From the NCBI RefSeq assembly GCF_001042635.1, contig NZ_AP012331.1:1240001-1304000 (forward strand): a DNA stretch of 64,000 nucleotides. Direction: 5' to 3'. A model generated the notes under the pieces. That model was not told the DNA's origin. It searched no databases and saw only the letters and a list, made by a program, of their open reading frames with translations. The translations under genes were made by a program, and so were the position numbers. Positions 28,000-40,022 of this stretch are shown here, piece by piece; positions within the stretch are counted from its first letter, which is position 1; every line of letters begins with the position of its first letter. The stretch is from Bifidobacterium scardovii JCM 12489 = DSM 13734 (GTDB taxonomy: Bacteria > Actinomycetota > Actinomycetes > Actinomycetales > Bifidobacteriaceae).

Positions 28000-30900
28000 A
28001 TGTCCAGACACACACCACATCGCAGGAATCGTGGCATCGGCGTGCCGGCCTCGATCGGGCGGCTGGTGCGTTCCCTCGGCGCAGCCGTTCGGGGCCGCCG
28101 CGCGAAGCAGACCCCCGTCAACCCGTTCGAAGCCGCCCTTGGCGCGGCCGGCGGCGCAGGCAACGGCGGCGACGTCGTCGCGGCGCTCACCGAACATGCC
28201 ATCACGCTCGGCCCGTTGGTCAAACGGCGCATCTTTACCGATTTCGAGGGTGTGCCCGAAGGCCTGCAGCTCGGGTGGGCGCAGCTGCCCGTCACGCAGG
28301 GGGCGTCGTTCTCGCTCGGCGCGTTCACCGACCGCAACCACTTCTCGCAGATCGCGCTCGCCGACAGCAAGGGGCGCGTGTTCGTCGGCACCGATCCGGC
28401 GATGGACACGCACGGCATGGACGTGCGGTTCATGTTCGGCAAGGAGGGCGAACTGCGTCTGCCGGACGGGCCGCGTCTGGGGCACCACGCGGAGCAGGGC
28501 GGCGGCGCCATCGTGGACGCCATCCAGGGCGGCATCGTCGGCCGGGACGAGACCGGCCGCATGACCTGGCTCTCCTCGTGGCTCAAGACCAACAACCGGT
28601 ACACGCTCGAACAGGTGCGCGCCACGCTGCCGGCGTCCATGCGCTTCGATCTGGAATACCGCGACGCGATCACCATCGCGTTCTTCGCGACCTACATGCT
28701 GCCCCAGATGCACGGCCTGCTCATCGGGTTCGGGGCCGGCAACATCTTCCGCCGGCTCAACCGCGAGGCGCCGATCGGCGCGATCCGGCGCAGCCTGCGC
28801 GATACCCTGGACGCGCGCGCCCATGGCATGCGCGCCTCCGGGCTGGAGGACCATTTCGCCGACCTCATGCACGAGGCCAAGGTGCTCGACCAGACCACCG
28901 GCCTCGAAGCCGTGCACGGCGCGGAGCCGCTGCGCCTGTACACGTCGACCTATTCGGGCAACTACTTCTTCACCTGGGATTCCGGGCTGCAGTTCCCGGC
29001 CGCCTTGAAATCGCTGAAGATCGAGGGCAACCTCAACCGCTTCGCGAACGTCAGCGCATGGCTCGAACGCAATGCGCGGCTCGGGCTGACTCCCACCGAG
29101 GACACGGTCACGCGCGCGCAGGCGGCGCAGATCGACTGGATGCTGCTGACCAACCCGGCGCTTATCGCCCTGAAGAGCGAGGCCGATCCGTCGCCGGCCG
29201 CCGTGGCCGCCGGCAGCGGATGGCACGCGGTGACGCGCCTGATCGACGAGGCGCGGGACCAGTCGCGCCGCCTGTCAGAACGGTATCCCGACCCCATCGC
29301 CGCCGCGCGGGGCGGGAGCGGCGAGGACATCCTCGCGGATTCCGAATGGCTGTACCGGCGGACCCTGTCGACGCTGCTGCGCCGGCTGCGGCTGCCGTAT
29401 CGCTTCGACGTGGACTTCCGCGCGAATCTGACCGGGGGAGAGACCGCGATCGGATTCACCACGGCCGGCCCCTCGATGATGCCGTCCAGCCGCTACGACG
29501 ATGCGAAGCATGCGTGGGTGTCGCTGAGCGACGACGACCGGGCCGCGCTGAGCGCCGAGTACAACCTGCGGGCCGGGCTGATGATGGCCGCGTTGAGCTT
29601 CGGGACGAGCCCGCGCATTCGCCGGGTATCGCTGCACATCGATTCGATCGGCCTTGAGGAGGCCGTGGCCGAACAGGATTCCGCGATTTCCGATCTGATG
29701 GGCCGGATGCTGCGTTCCTTCGAAAGCGCGCGCTGGGGCGACGCCGGTCTGGGCGGGTCCAAGGCCGACCCCAAGGACGGCGATTACCATGGCGACCCGT
29801 CGCACACGCTGCCCCGCACCGTGGATGATGCCGCGGATGAGGGGGAGCCGGCCGAGGCCGCCCCGGCGGATGGCCGCGGCGACTTGCCCGCGTCGGGCCG
29901 AGCAGACGGCGCCGGTGCGGGGGCGGGGAAGCCTGGCGGGCAGTCCGACAAGGACGTTCTGGACAGCCAGTTCGAGGATCTCATGCGCGACGTCGATCTG
30001 GACGAGGTCATGTTCAACGTGCCGGGGGACAACGGCATGGACGCGGCCCCCGACGCCGGGGGGATCGGCAACGGCCCGGATGGCGGCGCATTCGCCGGCG
30101 ACGGCCGCGAGGCGCTGCCGGCCGGCGCGGACGGTCCGGACGATCCGGACGATCCGGATGATCCGCTGAGCGCGCTGCGCGCCAACCCGACCGTGCGCAC
30201 CATGGTCACCGTCACGTTCACGAGGGACGAGCTGCTGGGCCGTCTGTACGAGGACGGTCTGGAACACCCCATCGGCACCTATCGCATGTTCGGCGCGGTC
30301 ATGTCGCTGGACGGGCACGGCGGCCTGACCCCCGTCGAGCCCGGATTCGATCTGCATGACAGCAGATTCGCCCCGAACGGGTCGCAGGATGAGCCGGAAC
30401 TGTCCGACAGGACCTTTTCCCCCGCGGTGGCGAGGGTGCTGGGCGCCGAGGACGAGGCCGGCCTGTCCATTCAGCGCACCGATCTGCTGCAGCGCGGCGT
30501 GGCCGCGTTCCACCGGCTTGCCGCGGACGAGGATCTGCCTTCCGTGGCCAAGGCGCAGCGGGCGATGCGCCTGATCGACCGGATCGGCGATCCGGAGCTG
30601 AGCGCGCTGGCGCCGCAGGTGACCAGCGCGCTCATCGACGGCAAGGACACGCCGGATTTCGAGTTCCAGCTCAACGCGGAGCTCGACCGGGAACGCCTCA
30701 AGGCCCGCGACCTGCTGTTCTCCGGCCAGGCCGACCGGGCGATCGAGGTGATCGAGGCCGAACTCGAGCGCATCGACATCATGTTCGCCAACAATCCCGG
30801 CGTGCCGCGCTATTTCAACTCGTACGCCGAACGCGTGGTGTACAACCGTCTGTTCGCCACCACCGGCGAACAGACGGTGCTCATTCCCGACGATCTGTTC

Positions 30901-31506
30901 TACGCGCATACGGAAGCGGCCGACGTGCTCTCGCAGACCAGGGGCGCGCAGGCGGCGCTGCCGCATCTCAACGCGATGGTCTCCTATGCTCCGGCCTATC
31001 CGCTGTCCCACCTGAAGCTTGCGGTGCAGCTGGCCCGCCGGGAGGATTGGGATTCGGCGCGGGCCGCGTGCCTCAACGCGCTGCGCGTCGCGCTCGACCG
31101 CGACGACGCCGCGTTCGCCTACTACCGGTTCGCCTACGCGGAGTGGATGCGCGACCAGTTCGCCGTCGGCGTCGCGGCCTATATCATGAGCGAGTACATC
31201 AGCCCGGGCCAGATCGGCGCGTTGGACGAGGAACTGCACGAGCTGGTGGCCCGGGCCAATTCGCAGTGCGTGGTCGTGCCCGACAGCGTGGAGGCGGCCA
31301 AGGCCGTGCTGGCCGCGCACGATCTGCCGGTATGGCCGCACACCGAGGCCGCCACGATCGTCAACGACGCGGCCCGCGTGAGCGTGGACGAGGGCATGTT
31401 CGTGCCGGCGCGCACCCTGTCGGTGGCCTGCGCGCGCATGAACGACGATCCGAACGACGGCATCGACGTGGTCCAGAACCAATTCCTGCGCTCCCTCAAC
31501 CCGTGA
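28000..31506 (+). CDS. Large hypothetical protein with C-terminal TPR-like region
   Basis: 1168 residues, no signal peptide or membrane span seen, so probably cytoplasmic. I do not recognise residues 1-600. Residues about 610-730 are a disordered, Asp/Gly/Ala/Pro-rich linker including DDPDDPDDP. The C-terminal 300 residues (ARDLLFSGQADRAIEVIEAELERIDI ... PLSHLKLAVQLARREDWDSARAACLNALRVAL) look like tetratricopeptide-type helical repeats. Begins 50 bp from the divergent membrane-protein gene and is followed 75 bp later by ligA in the same direction. A scaffold or assembly role is possible, but nothing catalytic is visible. Confidence 0.7.
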   Translation: MSRHTPHRRNRGIGVPASIGRLVRSLGAAVRGRRAKQTPVNPFEAALGAAGGAGNGGDVVAALTEHAITLGPLVKRRIFTDFEGVPEGLQLGWAQLPVTQGASFSLGAFTDRNHFSQIALADSKGRVFVGTDPAMDTHGMDVRFMFGKEGELRLPDGPRLGHHAEQGGGAIVDAIQGGIVGRDETGRMTWLSSWLKTNNRYTLEQVRATLPASMRFDLEYRDAITIAFFATYMLPQMHGLLIGFGAGNIFRRLNREAPIGAIRRSLRDTLDARAHGMRASGLEDHFADLMHEAKVLDQTTGLEAVHGAEPLRLYTSTYSGNYFFTWDSGLQFPAALKSLKIEGNLNRFANVSAWLERNARLGLTPTEDTVTRAQAAQIDWMLLTNPALIALKSEADPSPAAVAAGSGWHAVTRLIDEARDQSRRLSERYPDPIAAARGGSGEDILADSEWLYRRTLSTLLRRLRLPYRFDVDFRANLTGGETAIGFTTAGPSMMPSSRYDDAKHAWVSLSDDDRAALSAEYNLRAGLMMAALSFGTSPRIRRVSLHIDSIGLEEAVAEQDSAISDLMGRMLRSFESARWGDAGLGGSKADPKDGDYHGDPSHTLPRTVDDAADEGEPAEAAPADGRGDLPASGRADGAGAGAGKPGGQSDKDVLDSQFEDLMRDVDLDEVMFNVPGDNGMDAAPDAGGIGNGPDGGAFAGDGREALPAGADGPDDPDDPDDPLSALRANPTVRTMVTVTFTRDELLGRLYEDGLEHPIGTYRMFGAVMSLDGHGGLTPVEPGFDLHDSRFAPNGSQDEPELSDRTFSPAVARVLGAEDEAGLSIQRTDLLQRGVAAFHRLAADEDLPSVAKAQRAMRLIDRIGDPELSALAPQVTSALIDGKDTPDFEFQLNAELDRERLKARDLLFSGQADRAIEVIEAELERIDIMFANNPGVPRYFNSYAERVVYNRLFATTGEQTVLIPDDLFYAHTEAADVLSQTRGAQAALPHLNAMVSYAPAYPLSHLKLAVQLARREDWDSARAACLNALRVALDRDDAAFAYYRFAYAEWMRDQFAVGVAAYIMSEYISPGQIGALDEELHELVARANSQCVVVPDSVEAAKAVLAAHDLPVWPHTEAATIVNDAARVSVDEGMFVPARTLSVACARMNDDPNDGIDVVQNQFLRSLNP

Positions 31507-34296
<2,790 letters not shown>

Positions 34297-34413
34297 CGGC
34301 GTGTCGCACGGCGCCGGCGAGGCGCTGTGCGGTTCGTCACAATCTTCCCAACATTTTCCTCTGGCATGCCGCCGCATCTCACGTTAGGCTGGTACGGGCA
34401 ACAAGGAGGACGA

Positions 34414-35553
34414 ATGATAGACACCCGGCACATCGAAACGGCCATCTACGAACGGCTGAGCCGCGTCATCGATCCGGAACTCGGACGATCGGTCACCGAT
34501 CTCGGCATGATCGCCGCCATCGACGCGGTGCCCTGCGACGATACGGAGACCGCGAACGGCGGGAACGATGATGCCATGCAGGCATACGACGTGACCGTGC
34601 AGGTGGAGCTCACCGTCGAGGGGTGCCCGCTGTCGGAGACGATCACCAACCAGATCAACGGCGCGGTCGCCTCGTACCCGGACGCCCGGCTCACGCCGCA
34701 TATCGAAGTCACCTCGATGAGCCGCGACAAGCTCGCCGACCTGGTGGCGGGGCTTAAGGCCGAGCGCAAGCAGAACCCGTTCAACAAGCCGGGCGTCAAG
34801 ACGCGCATCTTCGCGATCGCCTCCGGCAAGGGCGGCGTCGGCAAGTCCTCGGTGACCGCGAATCTGGCGGCCACCTTCGCCGCGCTCGGACTCGACACGG
34901 CGGTGATCGACGCGGATATCTACGGCTTCTCGCAACCCAAGCTGTTCGGCGTCACCACCCAGCCGACCAACCTCAACGGCATGCTCATGCCCGTGACCGC
35001 GTGGGGCGTCAAGCTGATCTCGATCGGCATGTTCGCCGGGGCCGACCGGGCCATCCTGTGGCGCGGGCCCCGGCTGCAGCGCTCGCTGGAGCAGTTCCTC
35101 TCCGACGTGTGGTGGGGGGAGCCGGACGTGCTGCTGCTCGATCTGGCGCCGGGCACCGGCGATATGGCGATTTCGGTGGCCCAGGCGCTGCCCAACGCGG
35201 AGCTGGTGGTCGTGACGACCCCGCAGCCGAGCGCCTCCGACGTGGCCGTGCGTTCCGGCCTGGTCGCCCTGCAGGTGCCGTTCAAGGTGCGCGGCGTCGT
35301 GGAGAACATGAGCTATTACGAGCACAAGGGCGAGCGCTTGGAGATCTTCGGCCGGGGCGGCGGCGAGCGCGTCGCCGGCCAGCTGACGCAGGCGCTCGGC
35401 TACGACGTGCCGCTGCTGGCCCAGCTGCCGCTCATCCCCGAGGTCCGCGAGGTGGGGGAGTCCGGCCGACCGGCGGTGCTGGACCGGTACGGGGCTTTGG
35501 ACTCCACGCCGGTCGCCGAGGCGTTCAAGGCGTTGGCCGAACGCCTGATGTGA
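34414..35553 (+). CDS. mrp: Mrp/ApbC/NBP35-type P-loop iron-sulfur carrier protein
   Basis: 379-residue cytoplasmic ATPase of the Mrp/NBP35 family, predicted to carry and transfer Fe-S clusters. An N-terminal MIP18/DUF59-like domain (about 1-105, IDPELGRSVTDLGMI) leads to the deviant Walker A ASGKGGVGKSS, then DADIYGFSQPKLFG and LAPGTGDMAISVAQ. In many Mrp proteins a C-x-x-C pair lies after the ENMS motif; here the segment reads ENMSYYEHKGERLEIFGRGGG without cysteines. ATG at 34414 with AAGGAGG upstream. Follows ligA after 117 bp. Confidence 0.9.
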   Translation: MIDTRHIETAIYERLSRVIDPELGRSVTDLGMIAAIDAVPCDDTETANGGNDDAMQAYDVTVQVELTVEGCPLSETITNQINGAVASYPDARLTPHIEVTSMSRDKLADLVAGLKAERKQNPFNKPGVKTRIFAIASGKGGVGKSSVTANLAATFAALGLDTAVIDADIYGFSQPKLFGVTTQPTNLNGMLMPVTAWGVKLISIGMFAGADRAILWRGPRLQRSLEQFLSDVWWGEPDVLLLDLAPGTGDMAISVAQALPNAELVVVTTPQPSASDVAVRSGLVALQVPFKVRGVVENMSYYEHKGERLEIFGRGGGERVAGQLTQALGYDVPLLAQLPLIPEVREVGESGRPAVLDRYGALDSTPVAEAFKALAERLM

Positions 35554-35745
35554 CATTGCGGCCGTGCGCGTTCGGTGTGGAGGGATTTCCGCGCCCGCCG
35601 CACTCCTGCGGTTGCGGTCCGTGCGCGCTTTGGGCGCGAAAGCGGCTGGGTGGTATGACGGGCGCGTCGTGACGTGGCATGGCATGGCGTGATGTGGTGT
35701 GGCGCGGCATGACGCCATGCGCCGGGATGGACGGACGCGGAATGT

Positions 35746-35863
35746 CGAGTTGTCGGTGCGAGACGGAGTAGCCACAAGCTTTTGGAACGTTCTATATCGG
35801 TTTTTTCGTCGAGTTGTCGGTGCCGCAACCGGTTGCCATATCAGGGGTCGCACCGACAACTCG
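35746..35863. repeat. Dispersed inverted-repeat element (GAGTTGTCGGTGCG family), copy B
   Basis: CGAGTTGTCGGTGCG at 35746-35760 and its perfect complement at 35849-35863; an extra direct copy of the left arm (13 bp, CGAGTTGTCGGTG) at 35810-35822. AACGTTC (35786-35792) sits 25 bp from the left arm, compared with 24 bp in copy A, and CAAGC precedes it in both. The gap 35554-35944 also has a low-complexity GGCATG/GTGGTG stretch (35655-35720) and no gene I can support. Confidence 0.75.
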
Positions 35864-35944
35864 CGGTTCGTGTGTTTTCGGGGCCCCATACTTGAGATAT
35901 GGGTTGTGCGAACGCCGGAGAGGAACGAGGGTAAGGAGGCCCCA

Positions 35945-36160
35945 ATGCTGATCGTTGCCATAGTGCTGATGGAGATCGTGATCGTGGCGATCGGCGTCTT
36001 CATGATCTGGAAACCCGAGATCCTGTGGAAGATAGAGAATTTCCTCAGCGTCAAGGGCGGCGAACCCACCGAATTCTATCTGGCCATGCAGCGTGTCGGC
36101 GGCGTACTGCTGCTCGTGCTGTCGGTGTTCCTGCCGTTCATCGTGCTCGCGACACAGTGA
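35945..36160 (+). CDS. Small membrane protein (DUF6199-like)
   Basis: 71 residues: hydrophobic span at 2-22 (LIVAIVLMEIVIVAIGVFMIW), a short polar loop (KPEILWKIENFLSVKGGEPTEF), and a second span near the C-terminus (VGGVLLLVLSVFLPFIVLA). The W-K-x-x-x-x-W-K and R-x-x-G-x pattern recalls the uncharacterised DUF6199 family. ATG at 35945 follows GGTAAGGAGG. The open frame from 35699 overlaps the repeat element and is not used. Function unknown. Confidence 0.75.
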   Translation: MLIVAIVLMEIVIVAIGVFMIWKPEILWKIENFLSVKGGEPTEFYLAMQRVGGVLLLVLSVFLPFIVLATQ

Positions 36161-36248
36161 CCGCCACGGCCGTTATGACCGTTCCAAGGCATCGCCGAGA
36201 AGATCGCGGTATGCGACAGTCCATCCTCTGCCGCGTACTTAGGGTGCT

Positions 36249-36298
36249 GTGTCGTTAATTCGTTGACTATGTCTGGCTCTCCTCTCTGAAGCTGAGCC
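36249..36298 (+). repeat. Dispersed GTAAGTTCGC/CTGGCTCCCCT element, copy 3
   Basis: GTGTCGTTAATTCGTTGACT then ATGTCTGGCTCTCCTCTC and TGAAGCTGAGCC, a diverged plus-strand copy of the elements at 4714-4770 and 23932-23990. It does not touch a coding region. Confidence 0.6.
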
Positions 36299-36499
36299 GT
36301 CGATCAAGCGCCGGAGGCGTTTGTAGGCGAAGGCGAGGCGACAGCCGAGCGGACAAAGCTCGGCCCACAAGGCCGTCCTTGATTGCAGGCCGAGCTGGCC
36401 GCGCAGCGGTCTGAGGGGAGTGAAAGCAATGGTCCGAATCAGGTGAACGCGGTTCTCCACGGCCGCTGCGACACAAGTTCCATCGTATGGAATCGTCGT

Positions 36500-36545
36500 G
36501 CTCCCGCCGGCGGGAGCTGGCTCGCGCAGCGAGACTGAGGGTGGT
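36500..36545 (+). repeat. Double-hairpin dispersed repeat, copy 2
   Basis: GCTCCCGCCGGCGGGAGC (36500-36517) followed by CTCGC-GCA-GCGAG (36521-36533) and ACTGAGGGTGGTCGA. Same order as the copies at 11847 and 55052, with compensating changes in both stems. Confidence 0.65.
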
Positions 36546-36862
36546 CGATACGGTACCGAAGGGCCTCATACGCATGCAGTCCGCTGGGATTGATGTCGCA
36601 CGCGAGAGCATCCGCACAATACGCAAAGCGGCTTCATGCCTTTCACAAAGGCGTGGATCCACTTTGCGCTATAGGACGGATAACCGGACGGATCCAGACG
36701 CGAAACTTGCTGTAATAACGGGGTTGCCTTGGCTTGGCAAATCTATAAACCGAGTTACACGATATTTATCCGCAGTTTGTTCTGCGTTTGGCGTGTACGA
36801 ACAATACAGGAAACATTATCGCGTCTTTTCCAGGGATCCGGTCAAAGAGTCGGAAGCGCAAA

Positions 36863-36874
36863 TGTTTGCAAACA
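36863..36874. promoter_or_regulatory. Possible LacI-type operator ahead of the ABC-GDPD operon
   Basis: Perfect palindrome TGTTTGCAAACA, 176 bp ahead of the lipoprotein gene. It has the TTGCAA centre of many LacI/CcpA-type sites. No regulator gene adjoins it; the LacI protein at 11980-13107 would need a different half-site. Confidence 0.45.
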
Positions 36875-37050
36875 ATGGCTCGAGCACGCCTAACGGCAAT
36901 ATGAACGTCGGTTGAATCGATCCCGAGACAGAGTTCTCGGAAAGTTTCGGTGCATGGCATGTCGAAACGGCTTCGCGTTCATGTACCGGTGTTTTCCTTT
37001 CCTCCGGTTGCTGAAGAAACGGCGACCCAATCCAGTGGAAGGAATAACTT

Positions 37051-38217
37051 ATGAGCATCAAGCGTTGTGGCTCAGCCATTGCGTTCTTGTGTGCGGCTGG
37101 CCTGCTGCTGTCCGGTTGCGGGGCGACCGCAAGTGATGGCAGTGATCAGGCCGCTTCGACGTCCGACGGCAAGAAGACCATTACCGTGTTCATCTCCGGT
37201 GATACGAATGTCGATGATTTATGGAGCAAGGGCATCATTCCTGCATTCGAGAAGAAGAATCCCGACATTCAGGTCAGGACCCAGTTGGATCTTCACGGTG
37301 AACACGACCAGCAGACCGTGGCCAAGCTCGCCACCTCAGTGAATGACCAGAAGGATCCCGGATACCAGCTGATCGACGCGGGTTGGGTTACCGGTCAGGC
37401 CGCGAAGGCCGATCTGCTCGACAAAGTGAGTGAATCCGATGAGCCGGCTTTCGCCGACATTCCCGCTGATACGGTCGCCGGTGGCAAGGGGGTCGGCATC
37501 CCGTACCGTGCGTCATCCGTACTGCTTGCGTATGATTCCACCAAGGTCAAGGATGTTCCGAAGACCCTTGCCGATCTAATTGCTTGGATCAAGAAGAATC
37601 CCGGCCAATTCGCATACAATTCCCCGGCAACCGGTGGCTCCGGCGGTGCTTTTGTCACCACCGTGCTCGATAGTCATCTGGACAAGGAGCAGCAGGACAA
37701 GTTGCGCCAGGGACAGGATCAGGCGTCCGAAGCCGCATGGAAGGCTGGCTTTGACGAGCTTGCTTCGCTCAATCCATACGTATATCAAAAGGGCGTGTAT
37801 CCGAATGGCAACGATCAGGTCATTCAGATGCTTGGCAATGGTTCCATTGCAATGGCGCCGGTGTGGTCCGATCAGTTCATTACCGCCCAGAAGAACGGCA
37901 CCGTTCCCGAGACCATCAAATACACGCAGATTTCCGATCCGTCACTCAATGGCAGCGCTTCTTACCTGGGGATTCCCAAGACCGCTGACAACAAGGATGC
38001 AGTCAAGAAGCTCGTCGATTTTGTGCTCAGTCCGGAAGGGCAGGAAATCGTTTCCGATCAGGTGTCCGGCTATCCGGTCATCAATCTGGACAAGATGGAC
38101 TCTGCCGTAGCGACGAAGTTCAAGGATGCCGACCCATCCGCTCTCCGCCCGTCCTATGATTCGGAAGTCACCTCCGATATGAATAATCAGTGGGACAAGC
38201 TGGTTCCAGGCAAATGA
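37051..38217 (+). CDS. ABC transporter substrate-binding lipoprotein
   Basis: 388-residue exported lipoprotein; signal peptide with lipobox LLSGC (acylated Cys23), so tethered outside the membrane. The mature part starts ITVFISGDTNVDDLWSKGIIPAFEKKNPDIQV and ends with GIPKTADNKDAVKKLVDFVLSPEGQEIV, typical of the UgpB/PotD/Fbp-like type I and D binding-protein group. ATG at 37051 follows GGAAGGAATAACTT. First gene of a five-gene operon; codon usage and GC are lower than in neighbours. It should select the substrate for the transporter; see the fused hydrolase at 41072 for the substrate hypothesis. Confidence 0.9.
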   Translation: MSIKRCGSAIAFLCAAGLLLSGCGATASDGSDQAASTSDGKKTITVFISGDTNVDDLWSKGIIPAFEKKNPDIQVRTQLDLHGEHDQQTVAKLATSVNDQKDPGYQLIDAGWVTGQAAKADLLDKVSESDEPAFADIPADTVAGGKGVGIPYRASSVLLAYDSTKVKDVPKTLADLIAWIKKNPGQFAYNSPATGGSGGAFVTTVLDSHLDKEQQDKLRQGQDQASEAAWKAGFDELASLNPYVYQKGVYPNGNDQVIQMLGNGSIAMAPVWSDQFITAQKNGTVPETIKYTQISDPSLNGSASYLGIPKTADNKDAVKKLVDFVLSPEGQEIVSDQVSGYPVINLDKMDSAVATKFKDADPSALRPSYDSEVTSDMNNQWDKLVPGK

Positions 38218-39173
38218 CGGTTTCGCAGACGTCACCGGCCGACGCTGGCATGGCGGATCAGGGGAGGACGACGAAACGTCGTCTGCAGAATCGCAGGAAT
38301 CTCATTGGGTTCCTTATGGCTCTGCCCCCGATCATCGTGCTGGTGCTTTTCGTCGGGCTTCCTGTTGTCCTCGCAATCCTGTTCAGCTTCGGATATACGG
38401 GTGGTTTGAATCAGGTTTCCGCTCAGATCGGTCAGCATGTTCATGCCGGCACGCCGTTTACCGTGGCTGCGTATGGAGACATCATCTCCGATCCGCGATT
38501 TGTTCGTGACCTGTGGGTCACGCTGTTGATTACCGTGGTGAGTACCTTGTTCGTGCTCGTGTTCACGGTGGGAATCGCAGTGTACGCACGGCTGACCAGA
38601 TCAAAGGTCGGAACCCTGCTGACCAGCATGGCGATCATTCCATTGTTCATTCCGGTGGTGATTGCCTCGTGGGCCAACCTGACGTTCTACTCATCCAACG
38701 GTTTCATCCGATCGTTGTTCGCCCAATTCCATGTGGAAGGTCCCACGCTTGGATTTACCACTGCCGGTGTGATCATTGCATCAATTTGGGTGAATCTGCC
38801 GTTCGCGACCCTCATGGTCACGTCAGGAATCGAGGGTATTCCCGACGCGTTGATTGAAAGCGCGAGAGATGCGGGTGCCTCGACCATGCGTATCGTCTGC
38901 GAGATTCTCATTCCACTCGCCAAAGTGCCGATCCTGATCGCATCCACGTTCACCGCCATCGGTGTGCTCGGCCAGTTCACCGTGCCGTATTTCACCGGGC
39001 CGAACGCCCCAAGCATGCTCGGAGTCGACATTTCCAAATATTTCCAATCATTCAACCAGCCGCAACAGTCGGTGGCGATCGCCTGCGTGATTTTTGTATT
39101 CGCTATCGGCATCGCTGTCGCATACATCAAAGTATCAGTTGGGGACAGTGGAAAGAAAGAAGGTGAACGATGA
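38214..39173 (+). CDS. ABC transporter permease 1
   Basis: 319-residue inner-membrane protein with about six spans after a 35-residue cytoplasmic N-terminus (NRRNLIGFLMALPPIIVLVLF is the first span). The EAA-type loop ESARDAGASTMRIVCEILIPLAK, which docks on the ATPase, is clear. I use the ATG at 38214, which overlaps the lipoprotein stop (ATGA), rather than the open frame from 38190. It overlaps the next gene by four bases. Forms the channel with the permease at 39170. Confidence 0.88.
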   Translation: MTVSQTSPADAGMADQGRTTKRRLQNRRNLIGFLMALPPIIVLVLFVGLPVVLAILFSFGYTGGLNQVSAQIGQHVHAGTPFTVAAYGDIISDPRFVRDLWVTLLITVVSTLFVLVFTVGIAVYARLTRSKVGTLLTSMAIIPLFIPVVIASWANLTFYSSNGFIRSLFAQFHVEGPTLGFTTAGVIIASIWVNLPFATLMVTSGIEGIPDALIESARDAGASTMRIVCEILIPLAKVPILIASTFTAIGVLGQFTVPYFTGPNAPSMLGVDISKYFQSFNQPQQSVAIACVIFVFAIGIAVAYIKVSVGDSGKKEGER

Positions 39174-39991
39174 ACGGGCAAATCCGGCATGTGCTGGGAA
39201 CGATCGTGAAATGGCTGATCGTCCTGTTGACGGCATTGTTTATTGTCGGTCCATTTCTGTGGCTCGTCGTTCATGCATTCGCCACGTCTTGGAAATATCC
39301 GAATCTGTATCCGGACGGTTTCACGCTTAAGTGGTGGAACGTCGTATTCGCCGACGACAAACTGGAATCCGCCATCGGCAACAGCCTGTTCTTCGCGCCA
39401 CTGACCGTCGCCATCAGTTCCCTGATCTGTCTGCCCGCCGCGTACGCGTTCGCGCGCTTTGACTTTCCTGGTCGCCGACTGTTCCAAATCAGCCTGTTTG
39501 CGGTGAACGCGTTCCCGAAAATGGGATTGTTCGTATCCATGGCGGCCATTTTCTACGGTATGCATCTCATGGAATCCGTGACCGGTATCCTGATCATTCA
39601 TGTCATCAGCACGTTGGTGAACATGACTTGGATTCCGGCCGCCGCATTCGCCAGCGTTCCGCGAAACCTGGAAGAGGCTGCGGCTGACGCAGGAGCTGGT
39701 AAATTCCGCGTATTCCTCTCGGTGACCTTGCCGATGGCCGCGCCTGGCATTCTGGTCGCCGTGGTCATGTCGTTCCTTGCGTCGTTCGATGAATCCCAGG
39801 GAACGTATCTGGTCGGAGCGCCCAAGTACATGACCATGCCGACGCAGATGTATTCCATGGTGCTCAATTATCCGGAACAGGTGTCAGCCGTATTCGCGCT
39901 TCTGCTGGCGATCCCGTCGACGGTGCTGCTGCTCGCATGCCGCAAGTACATTGTCGGCGGGCGGTTGGCTGAGGGTTTCCAAATCCGCTGA
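39170..39991 (+). CDS. ABC transporter permease 2
   Basis: 273-residue partner permease, about six spans. The EAA loop is EEAAADAGAGKFRVFLSVTLPMAAPG. An N-terminal span precedes a loop with WKYPNLYPDGFTLKWWNVVF, as in UgpE/PotC-like subunits. ATG overlaps the stop of the previous gene by four bases (translational coupling), and 31 bp separate it from the ATPase gene. Confidence 0.88.
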   Translation: MNGQIRHVLGTIVKWLIVLLTALFIVGPFLWLVVHAFATSWKYPNLYPDGFTLKWWNVVFADDKLESAIGNSLFFAPLTVAISSLICLPAAYAFARFDFPGRRLFQISLFAVNAFPKMGLFVSMAAIFYGMHLMESVTGILIIHVISTLVNMTWIPAAAFASVPRNLEEAAADAGAGKFRVFLSVTLPMAAPGILVAVVMSFLASFDESQGTYLVGAPKYMTMPTQMYSMVLNYPEQVSAVFALLLAIPSTVLLLACRKYIVGGRLAEGFQIR

Positions 39992-40022
39992 TGACCATGA
40001 CAACCACGTTGAAAGAATAATC

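Larger units (their letters stand above)
36161..37050. repeat. 890-bp gene-free, repeat-rich stretch
   Basis: I see no gene here. Contents in order: dispersed element copy 3 (36249-36298), a second half-hairpin region near 36388-36422 containing GAGCTGGCCGCGCAGCGGTC then TGAGGGGAG, the double-hairpin repeat (36500-36545), AT-richer sequence from 36650 on, the palindrome TGTTTGCAAACA (36863-36874), and the leader of the lipoprotein gene. The open frame at 36487-36915 has no recognisable content and overlaps the repeats. Confidence 0.6.

Noticed and set aside
36487..36915. 142-codon open frame in the repeat region
   Set aside because: It starts within a hairpin repeat, has no recognisable content and lacks a ribosome-binding site.
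36161..37050. tRNA gene or attachment site at the edge of the lower-GC block
   Set aside because: I found no cloverleaf or CCA-type end, no integrase, and no duplicated edge sequence.
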